The translations under genes were made by a program, and so were the position numbers. Shown piece by piece: positions 1 to 11,214 of a DNA stretch of 64,000 bases. The first letter of the stretch is position 1, and every line of letters starts with the position of its first letter. The DNA is taken from assembly GCA_033064195.1 (NCBI GenBank), contig JARBJD010000210.1, forward strand, positions 1 through 64,000, written 5' to 3'. This stretch comes from Blattamonas nauphoetae. Lineage: Eukaryota > Preaxostyla > Oxymonadida. Below the pieces are notes generated by a model, which ran no database searches, had not been told where the DNA came from, and worked only from the letters and a program-made list of their open reading frames with translations.

Positions 1-1335
1 TGTTGTCACACACCTTGGAAAAATGCTTGGAATCATGATGAATCGGTTGCTGGTGTTTATATTCCACTTTCTGATTTCACAGCAACATCTGGAACGGGAG
101 TGTTTCAAGACACTATAGATGTCCCAATTCGTGTGTCAATCAATCTGGAAGATCTTCTCATTTTCTCTGGAATGACTGACTATCCAAGATGCCTCTTTGG
201 AGATTTGAAATTAAGTGTACACATGAATGAGGATGCGTTTGTTTGTTGTCCAGTTAATCACAGACTCACTTTTTGAAGATACACTATCATCACTCGTAAC
301 TGGAACAGCAGCACCAACTATTAAAGCAGCAATTCTCAATTGTATTCAACATCGTCACTACTTTCTGAATAATCGTAACCTCATGCACAAAGAACTTCGT
401 TCAAATTGGTCAATCATTTCTGCAACCAACAGTTCCAAAGACATTGTTTGTTCAACAGCCAATGTCGTGACAACAGAACCTGAATTTGTGGATCAGTTCA
501 TTTCATTGAATATTACAAACTATCGGATTGATGATGTGTATTGCATGAGTGTTGGATACAAAATGAAAGATGGTGCGATAAAGAAACTCATGGAGATGTA
601 TCAGAATCGTCCTGGAACAATTCCAGCAGAGAAGATATCGTTCTATCCATTTCAGAAGACGCCAACGGCAACAGGAATTGATTGTACTCAGCAAATTGTT
701 GTTGTGAATGCAAAGGACATTATGCTTCTCTTCCGTCATTACGACAATGAAGTCACTTGCTTCCATTCTCCAATGCAGAAGAACATCAAGTGACAATGCA
801 AAACAGGTATTATCCAGAACAACCGACTACAACAATTGGAGCTCGCTTCTATCAGTTCGCATTATCAACTCTCAATCTCGATTCGTACCTCGCTGTTCCT
901 GATGATTTGGAGCGATCACTTACAGATTCTCGTTGAAGAGAAACTCACTGGTGACGGAACATATCCAAATGAAACAATGACACGAGTTCGTCCAGTTCAT
1001 GACAATACTGACTTCCTTCTGTGCTTTCCTACTCGGAAGTGGATGTCCAACAAACTGCAATGATTCGATCAGTTCCAGAGGTGTGAATGCTGCAGTCACT
1101 TTGAGATCACATCCAATTTATCAAGGTAATCTTGACACATACTACAATGTCTACAATCCGAGTCAAAGTGGTGGTGATATGACAACATTTACACATCCTC
1201 CAGCACCAATATTAGCCACAACTGCAACAACGTGGTGGGTATTACGATACAGCAATGGCGAACCAAAGTTGAGTACTATCCTATTCACACATTGAAAGCA
1301 TTACATAAAGATTTAGGAATTATTCCAAATTGAAA
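1..1335 (+). pseudogene. Capsid-like coding region, copy 1 (fossil)
   Basis: A plus-strand coding region, already under way at position 1, in several open pieces; the best is 227-793. It is similar in layout and wording to the region at 1400-3048: both have a VGYK/YGYQ-type motif, then a short helix, then an AE-rich strand and a PTATGI-like or ATAMG-like stretch. Two neighbouring related genes of this size beside a fibre gene are best explained as duplicated major-capsid-type genes of a virus-like element. Capsid identity is inference; I see no diagnostic catalytic motif. The copy is broken. Confidence 0.4.
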
Positions 1336-1399
1336 CATTAAAAGAAAATAATGATATTGTATTTTTTTCAACAAATGAGAAGTTTCAGATCTAATCCAA

Positions 1400-3060
1400 T
1401 CAAAACCAACATCGACATTAATTGAGCAAATCGAAGTGCAATCATACTTGCCAAAACAATGGGATTCAGAACCTCACATCTACTCCATCCAAGAAGTGCA
1501 TCCAACAAATCCTCCCATGCCATGCAGAATTGGAGACGAGATTGAAGTTCCATTGTGCTATGACGGTCATGATGTGACTGAGTTTGCGAAGAGTCATTTA
1601 CGAATAGATCTAACTGTTACTGTTCCTTTTACCAGCCATTCGATGGAGCTAAATTTGGGATGATTGGACAATATGGAATGTTCTACGGATATAAATCATC
1701 ATCAGATGCAATTAGAGATATGAGACTGGTTGACAGTAAAGGAAACATCATTGACAATTCACTACAGAATAATCATGTTCACGAATCATTTCTGTATCAC
1801 ACTTTCAAGTCTTTTTGGAAGAGAAAAAACAACATGAAGCATTGCTACAGTCTTTTGAAAATGTTCAGAGAATGGATCAAGCGTGTGTGGATTCTATTTT
1901 GTTCCAACACTCAATGGAAACAAAGCACCTTTCACCGCGACAATTCCACTGGTTATTCCATTTGTGAACCTCCTCCCATTGAGTACCTTTGATCAGTATC
2001 CTAATTCCATCTTTGGCAATTTACGTTTGAGATTTCACTTGACAACAGATTCACTTGTGTATTGTCCGTTCGAGTTTCAACTGTTGTTAGAAAAACACTT
2101 GAGGTGGTCAGAGATCTATTTCCAGACAAAAATATTACTACTATAGTTGATCAAGATGGAATGCATCAACTGGGTGAGAATGAATACTCCACTCTGACAC
2201 AAGAATTTACCCAAATTGGAAATCCAGTGATTCAATACGATCAAACTGCTCATCATACAGCCACAACTGTTAATGAGGTTAGAACGAAGGTATCCACTTC
2301 AACTGTCTGGTCTTCATCAGTGGATAAAGTCACATCAGTTTGCTACGGATATCAAATCACTGATGCAACGAAACAATCCCTCTTCAACACATATTCCAAA
2401 ACTGTTTATGTCCTGAAAGCAGAAAGAATTGACACACAGTCATTTCAATCACAAGCGACTGCAATGGGAGTGAGATCAAACATCAGCATCAAACTCAACA
2501 ATCTTATGAATCTAATGTGCTTATTCCCAGAAAGACCAAATGAATGTACAGTCTTCAGAAATCCTCATTATGTTGGCTTATTCGAAATGCTTGGATCCAA
2601 CTTTCCCAATTTCCCAATGTCAACGATATCACCTGAGTTCTATCAAATGATGATGGTGAATGGTGACTTCATTGGTTGTTCCGCAACGGAAGAGTTTGAG
2701 AATTCAATTTGTATGTCACGTATTGCTAGCCACAATGGAGGGTCGTTTAAGAGAACCAGAGCAGTTACGGATGCTACTTCATTCACATTCATGGTTCCAA
2801 CAGATCGAAGTGAAATCGCTGGTGGTGAAGAAGGTATCTCAACAGCAGAATCAGTGAATATCGTCTACAGAGGATCACCAATCAATCAGGAGAACTCGAT
2901 CCAAATTTCACCTCAACTCCAGAAGGTCCTCCTCCACCAATTTTGGCACTACATCAGGCAACATACTGGTTGTTCTGGATTGAGAATGGACAACCACGAG
3001 TGCGATATGTCATTGATCGTCGACTCCAAGAAGCATACGAAGAGGTGAAGAGAGGATACT
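1400..3060 (+). pseudogene. Capsid-like coding region, copy 2 (fossil)
   Basis: Second plus-strand copy of the capsid-like gene, with its longest open part at 2062-3048 (about 330 residues). It is beta-rich with few charged clusters, and its middle part resembles copy 1 at 1-1335. The level of divergence between the copies points to an old duplication within the element rather than a recent assembly artefact. It is broken in a few places. It could instead be another structural protein such as a penton or minor capsid protein; a structure-based profile search on the separate open parts would decide. Confidence 0.4.
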
Positions 3061-3329
3061 AAATCAAAGATTTATTAGAATGACGAAGTCATAATCTGGA
3101 ATAGAACAAATATGATATTTTATTTTTGTTGAAAACACAAATGGTGAAGCGATACTTCTCAATTCAGAATTCTCAAACTGCTCCGCTCCTCCTGATTCTA
3201 CCAATTCAAGAAACAAAAATACATCTACTTCCTCGACTGCAAACTCATTCATGTGAAGGAAGAGATTAGTGATGCATCGACAGTCATTTCAAAGATGTAC
3301 CGCGGCACATTAAATCCATGGTGATTGGA

Positions 3330-3547
3330 TCCAGACTGATGCATTCAATGACTCATATGTTGCTTTCTGCAACGAACAGATTGCGAAGCGAAAGAAGTGG
3401 GAATTAAGCACTCGACAATCAATTGTGAAGATCTGGTTCAAAGACAGTTCTGGTGAATCAATTGAGATGGAAACATCAGAGACAATCAATGGAAAAATAA
3501 TCAAAGAGTACTATGAATTTCTGGTTGATCTCATGTTGGAGTACTAG
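3330..3547 (+). other. Short coding segment of the virus-like element (fossil)
   Basis: A plus-strand open stretch of about 70 codons ending in TAG near 3547, with charged, helix-prone residues at its end. It lies tail to tail with the S74 fibre gene, whose stop is at about 3531, which is the compact packing expected inside a virus-like element. The family is not recognised. Confidence 0.35.
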
Positions 3548-3740
3548 TCAGTGAGTTATATTTTTGGATTTGTTCATTGATGAGTGTCTGTTGTTGCCCG
3601 ACAATGCTACTCAGTTCCTGAATGGCTTTGAGACAGAAGCAAGAGAGTTCTGCATAATCAACTTGAAGACAATCTGGATTGGAATCATTCACAACTTCAG
3701 GGAATATCTCTTGGATCTGTTGTGCAATCACACCAATGTG
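3531..3740 (-). pseudogene. S74-type fibre gene, 3' part (fossil, split by hAT)
   Basis: The minus strand encodes a segment with the phrase IGVIAQQIQEIFPEVV, typical of the C-terminal intramolecular chaperone (peptidase S74) domain of phage and virus tail-spike or fibre proteins. It is followed by a short helical tail ending at 3531. The upstream part of the same gene lies at 10378-11087; the 6.6-kb hAT transposon sits exactly between the two parts with an 8-bp target duplication. In the S74 family this domain trimerises the fibre and then cuts itself off; whether that ever happened here cannot be told. Confidence 0.7.
3733..3740. repeat. 8-bp target site duplication, left (ccaatgtg)
   Basis: The sequence ccaatgtg directly precedes the CAG start of the hAT element and recurs at 10378-10385 directly after its end. 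An 8-bp duplication is the hallmark of hAT superfamily insertion. Confidence 0.95.
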
Positions 3741-5149
3741 CAGACCTTTGATACATGAGATCAATCAAGCAGAAACTGAGATCGATCGATCTCAGCTCCG
3801 GTTTTTGGGACTGAGATCAATGACTTAATTAGGCGTATCTATATTTGTCTCATTTTGTGTCAATTTCTTCAAAATAAGAATCTTTAAAAGGCGATCTGTT
3901 TGGGGTGTGTTCTTCTTTTTCGTCTTTTCTGTTTGGGCCATGCGCACTTCTGTGTTTTGTTCGTTTTCCTTTTCGTGGCCTTTTTGAGCGTCTCTTCGTC
4001 ACCGTTTGCTCTCCCTCTCCACGCTCACCATGGAACGTTATTTTGATGTTCAACGCGTAAGTTGTGATGTTGAGTGATGGTGTGGTGGACGGATGCTGGT
4101 TTGTTCAGCCGTCCTCTGCTCAGCTGCCGAGTATTCCTGCTTTTCTGAATCTCCGCTTCTGTTCCGCTGGACTGGGCGATATCGACACTGGACGGGCACC
4201 CTCCCATCGCACTGTTTCCACATGCCGTTTGCGAACACACACGCTGTTGTGGTGTCTTCGAGATGGGGCGAATGGTCGGCTGACTTTTGGGAGTTTGGGA
4301 CTCGCCGTTGCATCCACTCGGCTTCGACGGAATGCACATCCTCTGCGGCCGGATGCTCTTTCCTCGCTCCGTTGTGTTTTCTTCGCCAAATGGCTTTAGC
4401 CATTCTTTGCCCTTTGTTTGTGATTATCGAATGAACGGCTGTTTTGTTTGAGCAAAAGGAGATAAAACGTGACAGCAACATTGATGTGGATGAAAATAAA
4501 ACGGTGACGGTCATTTTAATTCGGTTGGATTCGAAAAACTCTTTCGTTCTTTGCGACGGTCAGGTATCGAGCAGTCATCTGTTTCGGTGGGAGATCACAA
4601 GATAGTGACACGGGATGGACAAAGAGTGCAAGGTCAGCGGTGACGGAGTGAGAGGTGGAGGGTAAACGGCAGAAGCAATTCGCAAATCTTTCGGCGTTAG
4701 GCATACTGCGACGGAGCTATCGCATTTGAAAACGGAAGTTTGTCGACACACACGTACTCCCCGCAATGTACACCTGCCCTGATCCTCACACCACATCGTG
4801 TCGATTGTTTGGCGAGTGGAGATTGCGATGTGGATATCCGCGCGAATGCCGAGTGGTGTGGAGAATGCCGCCGCAATACGTTCCCATCGCATCAAAACAC
4901 AACATGTGAGTTCGGCGAGCTGATGGCCAACAAAGAACTGGGAAGACACGGCAGCGTTGGCTGAGTGAACTCAACGACGCACAAATGACGCTGTTGCAGA
5001 ATCGGAAAAGTCGGAACAAATCCAAACAAACATGTGGGCAGCTCGGGAAGGGCCAGAATGTGGGCACATCCCATTTCGAGAAGGAAAGCGACGAGCGGTG
5101 CGGAAGGTCACAGTGGCTGATTGAGAAGAGTGTCGACTCCCAGCGCAGC

Positions 5150-5330
5150 ATTCACACCCACACAGTGGATCACCCACGCACTAAGGAAGACATCACGATC
5201 TTCGTGGAAATCGTAACTTGAGCTTCGATTGTTGAGCTCTATCTCGTCCGACACTCCCCTCTTCGGCGCAGTTTGGCAACAATCTGCTGTCTTCGCTTCT
5301 GAACAGCTGGACAGCCCTTCCACCAGCATC
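5150..5330 (-). pseudogene. Host-gene fragment in hAT cargo, copy A
   Basis: Minus-strand frame with a DEIEL motif followed about 17 residues later by DVFLSAWVI. The fragment at 7215-7390 has the same arrangement (KLRDEGLLDEIEL, then EVFLSAQVI), and the DNA is visibly similar. The two are diverged copies of one exon-like segment carried twice inside the hAT. The function is not recognised. Confidence 0.5.
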
Positions 5331-6396
5331 TGAGTCCGTTCACCACGCGCTGAAGATGGCTGGTCGGTCGGCTTGTTTCGTAGAAATGAAGACAGTCAGT
5401 GCATGCCACAAAGAAAGACGACTACAACACGAACAGCGTCATCCCTTCCAGCAAAAGCGATAATTCGAGAATCTTTCCGAGAAGCGCTGGGAAACGATGA
5501 CTTTTCTCAGATTCTGGAATTCGGCGCCTGTGTTTGTATTTATCCTCCAGAAATGGGTTGATGTGACGCAGAACCTTGTTGATGAAGATGTGAAGGAGAG
5601 AGGCCTTCGGATGTTGTCTGTTTCGGCGTAGTTCTTGAGTGAAATCTGGACGAGAACCACAAAGGTAACAATGCCCAATCCGCATCAGATCCAAGTCGGG
5701 ATGAGGTAGCAGATGCATTTCCTGTTCGTCGAATGCTTTTGTGAAGAGTTGAAAGAACCCCGTCTCGTGAAAGGCGATGCATGTCTCTTTCGATCCCCAA
5801 GTCACGCCTCAAGTAAGAAGTCGGAGTACAGACTTTACAAGAGCCGCGTTGGACGATGTGAGGAGCGGGATCATCGATTCAGTGAAACCAGAACGAGACC
5901 CGTCTGGCTTGTGAGCATGTAATCACAGATTGGGGTCGACGGAGAAGTCCTTGAGAGACCCAGGTGTGATGCTGTTCAGGATTTAGCTAGCTTGTTGGGT
6001 GGCTTTACCGTCGAGATTGGGCCAGTCTTTGACGAAGGCAACCAGCAAGATGAACGAGATCGAAGCGTCTTCGGCAGTTCTGATGGTGTCTGGATCAGCG
6101 ATGCACAAGAAAGGTTGCGGACGATCCGAACATGATGTTTTGTTACGGCAGGAGCGAGTTCTCTTCTGTTCGAAGTCATTCATGATGGGATGACGATCAG
6201 ACCATAATATCGATAATAACTCACGGTTCAATGAAATATCTCGAAACTGATAAAAGTTGCATATAGTATGAAGCACAGTATGCAAGATGCGTCACAAAAC
6301 TGGAACAATTTCAAGAAACGGAAGAGATCAACTTTCGAGAGCGGATTTCAGAGTTAAAATGCGACAAAGAAAGACGATAAAGCAAGATCAGTCTCT

Positions 6397-7114
6397 CTAC
6401 ACCCCCTTTCCACACAGATCTTGCTCCGTTCGCACCAGCTCAATCAGCTTCCCGATGATTCCTGTCGATTCTCGGTCGCGTCGGTTCGCTTCGCTAATCT
6501 CTTCTTTCAGCGTCATCAATTCACACTCCACTTGCTTCTTGCTTTCTTCCATCCATCGCACTCTCTCTGCATAGATCCGAAGCTGCTTCTCCAGAAACAC
6601 CGTTCTTTCCTTCAGCTCCTTCAACTGCGTGTTCGTCCTTCGGAACCAAATTCAGCGACAACGACCGCAAACTCCCCGACGATGCAGACGGCGAGAACTG
6701 GCTTGAAGACGAGCCATGCAAATCCGCGTTCACAGGCAGGAGGATCGTGGGCGTCCCAGATCCCGGAAGAGAAGGATGCCGAGTGAAGACGGGAGAGGTG
6801 CTGTGGCTGGACGAATGGGAAGAGGGGCCGGAAGGCTGAGCAAAGACCGCAGGACCCGATTCTGGTTCAGCCGAAGTGTCCTTCGAAGAATGCTCACTAT
6901 CAAGACGCTTCGGGGTCTGACTGTCATTCGCATCCGATGCATCCTGCGGAGGTTCTGCTGTCTGATTGGTTTCAGTGTCTTCTGCTTTTTGGTTGACGAG
7001 ATCTTGGATCTCCACATTTTCTGCCTGAAAACGATTCACAAGAAAAGCACAAACATTCAACATTTCGAGCGCATTCAAGCATTGCTGATTCACATTCGAA
7101 TGCAATTTATGCAA
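6397..7114 (-). pseudogene. Coiled-coil host-gene fragment in hAT cargo
   Basis: Two overlapping minus-strand frames. The one at 6521-7114 starts with a helical segment and continues into a long Ser/Pro/Gly-rich disordered stretch. The one at 6397-6624 is a clean coiled coil (KELKERTVFLEKQLRIYAER and onward, heptad-like with Leu and Glu). The change of frame between them could be an intron or a frameshift. It looks like part of a host scaffold-type protein picked up by the hAT. No function can be assigned. Confidence 0.45.
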
Positions 7115-7214
7115 AAGATGAAGATAGTTTTGCTGAGAGACGAAGAAGGACTAAATGATATCCATCGCCGAATAAACAATCTGCAAGAGCGAGGATATTT
7201 CTCTTCACGTGTCT

Positions 7215-7390
7215 AAAATGGAACATTCCCACCCAACATGAGGATCACCTGTGCACTCAGGAACACTTCACTGCCTTCGAAGGAATCAAAAACGTGACAT
7301 CGAAAGTGCAGCTCGATCTCGTCCAAAAGTCCTTCGTCGCGCAGTTTGGCCAAAATTAGCTTTCCTCGCTACTGAACGCGAGCAAGAATC
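7215..7390 (-). pseudogene. Host-gene fragment in hAT cargo, copy B
   Basis: Homologous to the segment at 5150-5330. In the minus strand it reads KLRDEGLLDEIEL and then EVFLSAQVI. Further upstream on the same strand, at about 7390-7480, lies an Arg/Glu-rich coiled-coil-like frame. One in-frame TAG sits where a ttcag intron acceptor would be, so this may be an exon boundary of the donor gene. Confidence 0.5.
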
Positions 7391-8014
7391 GCTTCTTCTT
7401 CTTCTTTCCGCAGTCGCTCGTCCTCTTCCGCCGCCTGCCGTTGCCGCCGTCTTTCCCGCTATCGATGGTGCATCTCTGATCAAACCAACTCAGTCTCGAG
7501 TCATCTTCGCTTGCTCTGCAATTTTTCTTCGTCAAGCACTTCATCCACATCCACTGGTCGATGTATACCGCTCTTTCACCCCCGCTCCGCACATCCCAGT
7601 CGCCTCCTGTCCGCCCGTGCCCAAAAAAGGCACGAGTCACCCATTCTGGAAGTGTGCGGTGTTCGATCTCTCAGTGATGGAATCATTCAATCGCTCGCGC
7701 AGAATTCCCAAGCGACAATGAAAGAAGAATTGCCACCTCCACTGCACCACATCCAACTAATTGCATTTGCAGTTGAAGAATGTCCACTTCCCCATCGGTG
7801 CAGAGGTGCGTCAGCAACAAAAGTTAAGTCAGCGATTTCCGGTCTTTAAAAGAAGAAAAGGTGATGAAGAGAAAACATGAGAGGATAACGTTGGTGAGGA
7901 AGAAATCCAAGAAGAGGGAAGAGAAGGTAGTCTCTTTAATCAGAGGGTCAAAATAAGCACTTCGAGACTTGTGTGAGATTGCTTCCTTCTTGACTCCAGG
8001 CCCCGTGATCAGAC

Positions 8015-10251
8015 ATGTCACGTCAGCGACAACCGACATTGGCAGAGACAATGCTGAGATATTCACAAAAGCAGGAAGAAGTGTTCACATCAGTGGCGAT
8101 GGAATCGGATGAAAACTTGACCGAAATAAACCCTCGTTCAGCCCAAGTGCTTTTTGAAGATGAAGAAATGATGATTCTAGATGATCTGACTGAACCGTTG
8201 TCTCACGATGGCCAAATTCAACTTTCAGCCGCCGAACGAGCTGTCCATCTCCATCCCACATGGATTAACAGGGAGGACCTCAAAGATGCTGATGGGTTAC
8301 CTATTTTCGAATTGAGAAATGGCGGAATCTTCTGCCGAATCTGCTCTCAGTATAAAGATAAGTTGCACCCAACACAAGGGAAATACATCACAGAAAAGAG
8401 CATGCCAACTCATCCAAACAGTCTTAAGAACCACATCAAAACACAAATTCATAAACGGGCAATGGCAATGAAACATGTCGACTCTGCCATCGTCAATCCA
8501 CAACTTACTGAAGCTGACCAGCTTGGAATCCATCATCATCGTACAAACCAAGTTCACGCTGTCAATTACAGATCTCATCACCACCATTCCTGTGACAATT
8601 TCAAAGCCCTAACAAATCTCCTGAATTATGTCAGCAATCCGACGTTCGTCTCCCCGTCTCCAGCCTCAGATTCCCGTTTGTTCTGGTCAATTGCCTCTGC
8701 GTTGGATGAACAATTCTACAACACTCTGATCACCAACATCGACAAGTTTACTCCACTTTCAGTTTGTCTGGACACTTCAACGGATATTACACTCACTTCG
8801 GTGCTCTGTGTTAATCTTCGTTATTTGTCTAATTCAAACGAAATAAAGAGTATTCTGGTTGGGTTGGAAGAGATGAGCAATGGAACCAAGGGAACAGATC
8901 TCTTCAATTCGTTCTGTCGAATCCTGAAGCGAGCTGACATCAATCTGGCACAGATCGCAAGCGTGGCCACAGACGGTGAACCCGCGATGATAGGCCATCA
9001 AAAAGGCTTTCTCGCATACATTCGACACTCTGTTCCTACAATCTACCACAAAACTTGTCACGCTCACAAGTTTAACCTCGCTTTAAAGAACACCTTCGAA
9101 TCCCCTCAGCTACCAACTTTATCTCTTCTCATCTCGAACTCTATCAAACTCATCCACTCGATCACGAAATCTATTCCAAACACGAAACGATTCAACGCAG
9201 AACTCCTTCGACGAGGACTACCATCAAAATCACTCTCCAAACCAGTACAAATCCGATGGAACACAAATCAAACTGCCGTATCAGAAACAAGGGCATATTT
9301 GGAAGTTATTTCAGCTGTACTTGGAAGCGATGTCGATCCAGAAACTCATCCACTTCCAGCGTTCTTTCGTGCAACATCGAATCAACTTCGGCTTTCTCTC
9401 GTTGATTATGTTCTTCAAAAAACAGTCTCCCCTCTCAATGCGCTACAATCCAATTCTCTGACCTTTCTTCAAGGCCAGGATATAATAGCCCATCTCCTAC
9501 ACGACCTTGAAGCAATCTCAGCGTTCGACCTGAAGAATGAATGGGCAAGCATTCCAAGAGAAGACAACGAAGAATTTGAATCATCGGAAAAACTTGTTCT
9601 GGAAGAAGCAGTACTACTCCTGACACGCTTGTGTTCGGAATTGCGGACCAGATTTGTTTAAAAAATGACGAAACAGCTGAACTTGATTTTCTTTCACACA
9701 ACTTTCTCACTGCACCGAACTCGAATCATTCAGACCAGTATATCCAGAGCATTGCCATGCGTCTTCAACGCTTTATTCCTCCACTTCTCAAACAACATTT
9801 AATCACGCAGTTCCATCATCTAAAATCAACATGTCAAATCAATTTTAGAATAAATGACAAAACGCCTTCCCAAATTCTTGATTTACTCCTCACCAACCCG
9901 CTTTTCTCTACAAACACGGCCATCCTTCAGATCTTGAAAGTAATCAAGACGATCCAATGCACATCGGTTCCAACCGAAAGAGAATTCTCAATTCTTCACC
10001 ACACCCAACGAAAAGATCGATCCAGCCTGACAATTGACCATCTCCAACTTCTATCACGGATCAATCACAACGTTCCTGAACTTCTCCCTGAATCAGATGT
10101 TGATTCTGTTCTGAAACTCCGTCAGGAGAAATATCCTGTTCGGAAACAGAAACGAACACATTCAAGCGCAATTCGACCCATCGTTTATGATTATCAGCCA
10201 GATGATTTTTTATGGGACGATTCACCACAAGAAGAGCCTTCAGAAGCCTAA
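8015..10251 (+). CDS. hAT transposase with N-terminal zinc finger, probably two exons
   Basis: The DNA-cutting transposase of the surrounding hAT element. Residues ~107-146 form a zinc-finger-like DNA-binding module (Cys107, Cys110, His140, His146). The catalytic core shows CLDTSTD with Asp253 and VATDGEPAMIG with Asp320, then KTCHAHKFNLALK. The C-terminal dimerisation region has PTEREFSILHH and a following LLSRIN helix. The reading frame changes between 8015-9661 and 9631-10251. This is explained without damage by a 41-nt GT-AG intron at 9611-9651: both exons are whole codons (532 codons, then 199 plus stop), giving about 731 aa, in line with the host's short introns. A frameshift is the alternative. 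The ATG at 8015 is the first in frame. Confidence 0.88.
9611..9651 (+). other. Putative 41-nt phase-0 intron in the hAT transposase
   Basis: The sequence starts GTACTA and ends GGACCAG. Removing it joins the two open frames exactly between codons. It lacks a strong pyrimidine tract, so a one-base frameshift remains possible. Confidence 0.55.
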
Positions 10252-10377
10252 AAACAAAATTTTGCACGTATAGTTGACATTTCACTATCATTTTTATAGA
10301 AAATTAGAAAAAATGAACAGTAGAAATTTTTTGAGATCGAAAAAGCTGAGATCGATGAGATCAGTCTCAAAGGTCTG

Positions 10378-10385
10378 CCAATGTG
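10378..10385. repeat. 8-bp target site duplication, right (ccaatgtg)
   Basis: Exact copy of 3733-3740, directly after the right terminal inverted repeat of the hAT element. Confidence 0.95.
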
Positions 10386-11087
10386 TTTCTTCTCACTTTC
10401 CTTCTTCAAGCATTCACATTTCTCTTTGCAATTCTTCAAGTGTTCTTCATCTGTCTCATTCTCTATTTGCTTTGTGACTTTGCTGATCTTCGAGTCGAAT
10501 GTGTTGAACTGATACTGCACAATTTCGACTTTATTCAATTGTTCAAGAACATTAGGGTATGGAACAATATTCCTTTTGACTCTTATGTCTGACAGCTGAG
10601 AAAAACTTCCTGTTGGTGATATTGAAAATACTCCTGAACCAGTATCCTCATCGTAGTAATACAAAGCTGGTGAGTCACATGGTGACCACATAATGATACC
10701 ATCACCATTGAACTGAATTCCTGAAGTTTCTGCAAGCGATTGTGATATTGAAATTCCAGAAGAAAATGTTGATGCCGGATATGTTCCAGGATACTTCGGA
10801 AGTGATCCCTCTGATATATGCCACTTTGCTCCATTCACATTAATCAATCCTCCAATTGTTGGTGTCGTGATTGATCCATTTGTGCTGACTACTTTTTGGA
10901 TTGAAGATATTGCTGTCTGCTGTGCTTCTGTTGTCTTCTGAAGTGATTCAATCACTGCTGCATTCTCGTTGGTCGTCGACAGAGTATGATCAATCATTTT
11001 CTCAATCATTTGTGAATTGTATTTTTGTCGATTCATTTTTGGTTGCTCTTTCATTGGAAATAAAATTCTTGATTCTCTCATGAACAT
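10378..11087 (-). pseudogene. S74-type fibre gene, 5' part (fossil, split by hAT)
   Basis: Minus-strand coding region starting at ATG 11087. It has an N-terminal helical stretch with Gln/Thr-rich coil, a Gly/Ser-rich beta region, and then SDIRVKRNIVPYPNVLEQL, the classic start of the S74 intramolecular chaperone domain. The domain is interrupted at the hAT right boundary (10378) and its remainder lies at 3531-3740. The gene belongs to the virus-like element and is disabled by the insertion. Fibre genes of this type usually encode receptor-binding trimers on virus particles. Confidence 0.72.
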
Positions 11088-11214
11088 ACGTCACCGGCAC
11101 ATTATTTCTGACATACTCAGAGACTAGCGAACAGTTCTCTTCTCTCATTGAATCAATTAATGCTTGTTCTGAACATACTCGACGTCTTTCCTTGTACAAT
11201 TCAGTTGGATTCAT
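11002..11214 (-). other. Small ORF upstream of the fibre gene (fossil)
   Basis: A 70-codon minus-strand frame starting at ATG 11214 that overlaps the start of the fibre gene in another frame. It is charged and helix-prone, without a recognised domain. Compact overlap is usual for virus-like elements. It marks the last recognisable coding part of the element on the right. Confidence 0.35.

Larger units (their letters stand above)
1..3740 (+). mobile_element. Virus-like element, left part (fossil, cut by window edge)
   Basis: This AT-rich stretch carries plus-strand coding segments that do not resemble the host genes around it, followed by the tail end of a minus-strand fibre gene with an S74-type self-cleaving chaperone domain. 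The mix of capsid-like genes and an S74 fibre gene suggests a Polinton-like or other capsid-bearing DNA element integrated in the genome; I cannot assign the family firmly. The element runs off the left edge of the window, and its right part resumes at 10378 after a hAT insertion. It is broken, with roughly half a dozen breaks apart from that insertion, so it is older than the hAT. Confidence 0.55.
3900..7850. other. Non-transposase cargo of the hAT element, apparent host-gene fragments
   Basis: About 4 kb between the left end and the transposase is visibly richer in G and C than the flanking virus-like DNA and contains no intact gene. Minus-strand pieces resemble parts of host proteins: a coiled-coil segment near 6397-6624, a Ser/Pro-rich segment at 6521-7114, and two related segments at 5150-5330 and 7215-7390. 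Such cargo is typical of Pack-type transduplication by hAT elements. I see no full gene; plus-strand frames such as 4985-5221 are unassigned. Which host genes donated the pieces cannot be settled without a genome. Confidence 0.55.
3741..10377 (+). mobile_element. hAT DNA transposon, 6,637 bp, inserted in the virus-like element
   Basis: Terminal inverted repeats of 11 bp (CAGACCTTTGA at 3741-3751, its complement at 10367-10377) are flanked by a perfect 8-bp duplication, ccaatgtg. Just inside both ends are gatcgatctcagct-like subterminal motifs, as hAT elements use for transposase binding. The right third encodes a hAT transposase (8015-10251). The left two thirds (about 3900-7850) do not look like transposon sequence and seem to be host-gene fragments. 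Perfect ends and duplication, plus an open transposase, indicate a recent insertion, younger than the decay of the surrounding virus-like element. Confidence 0.93.
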
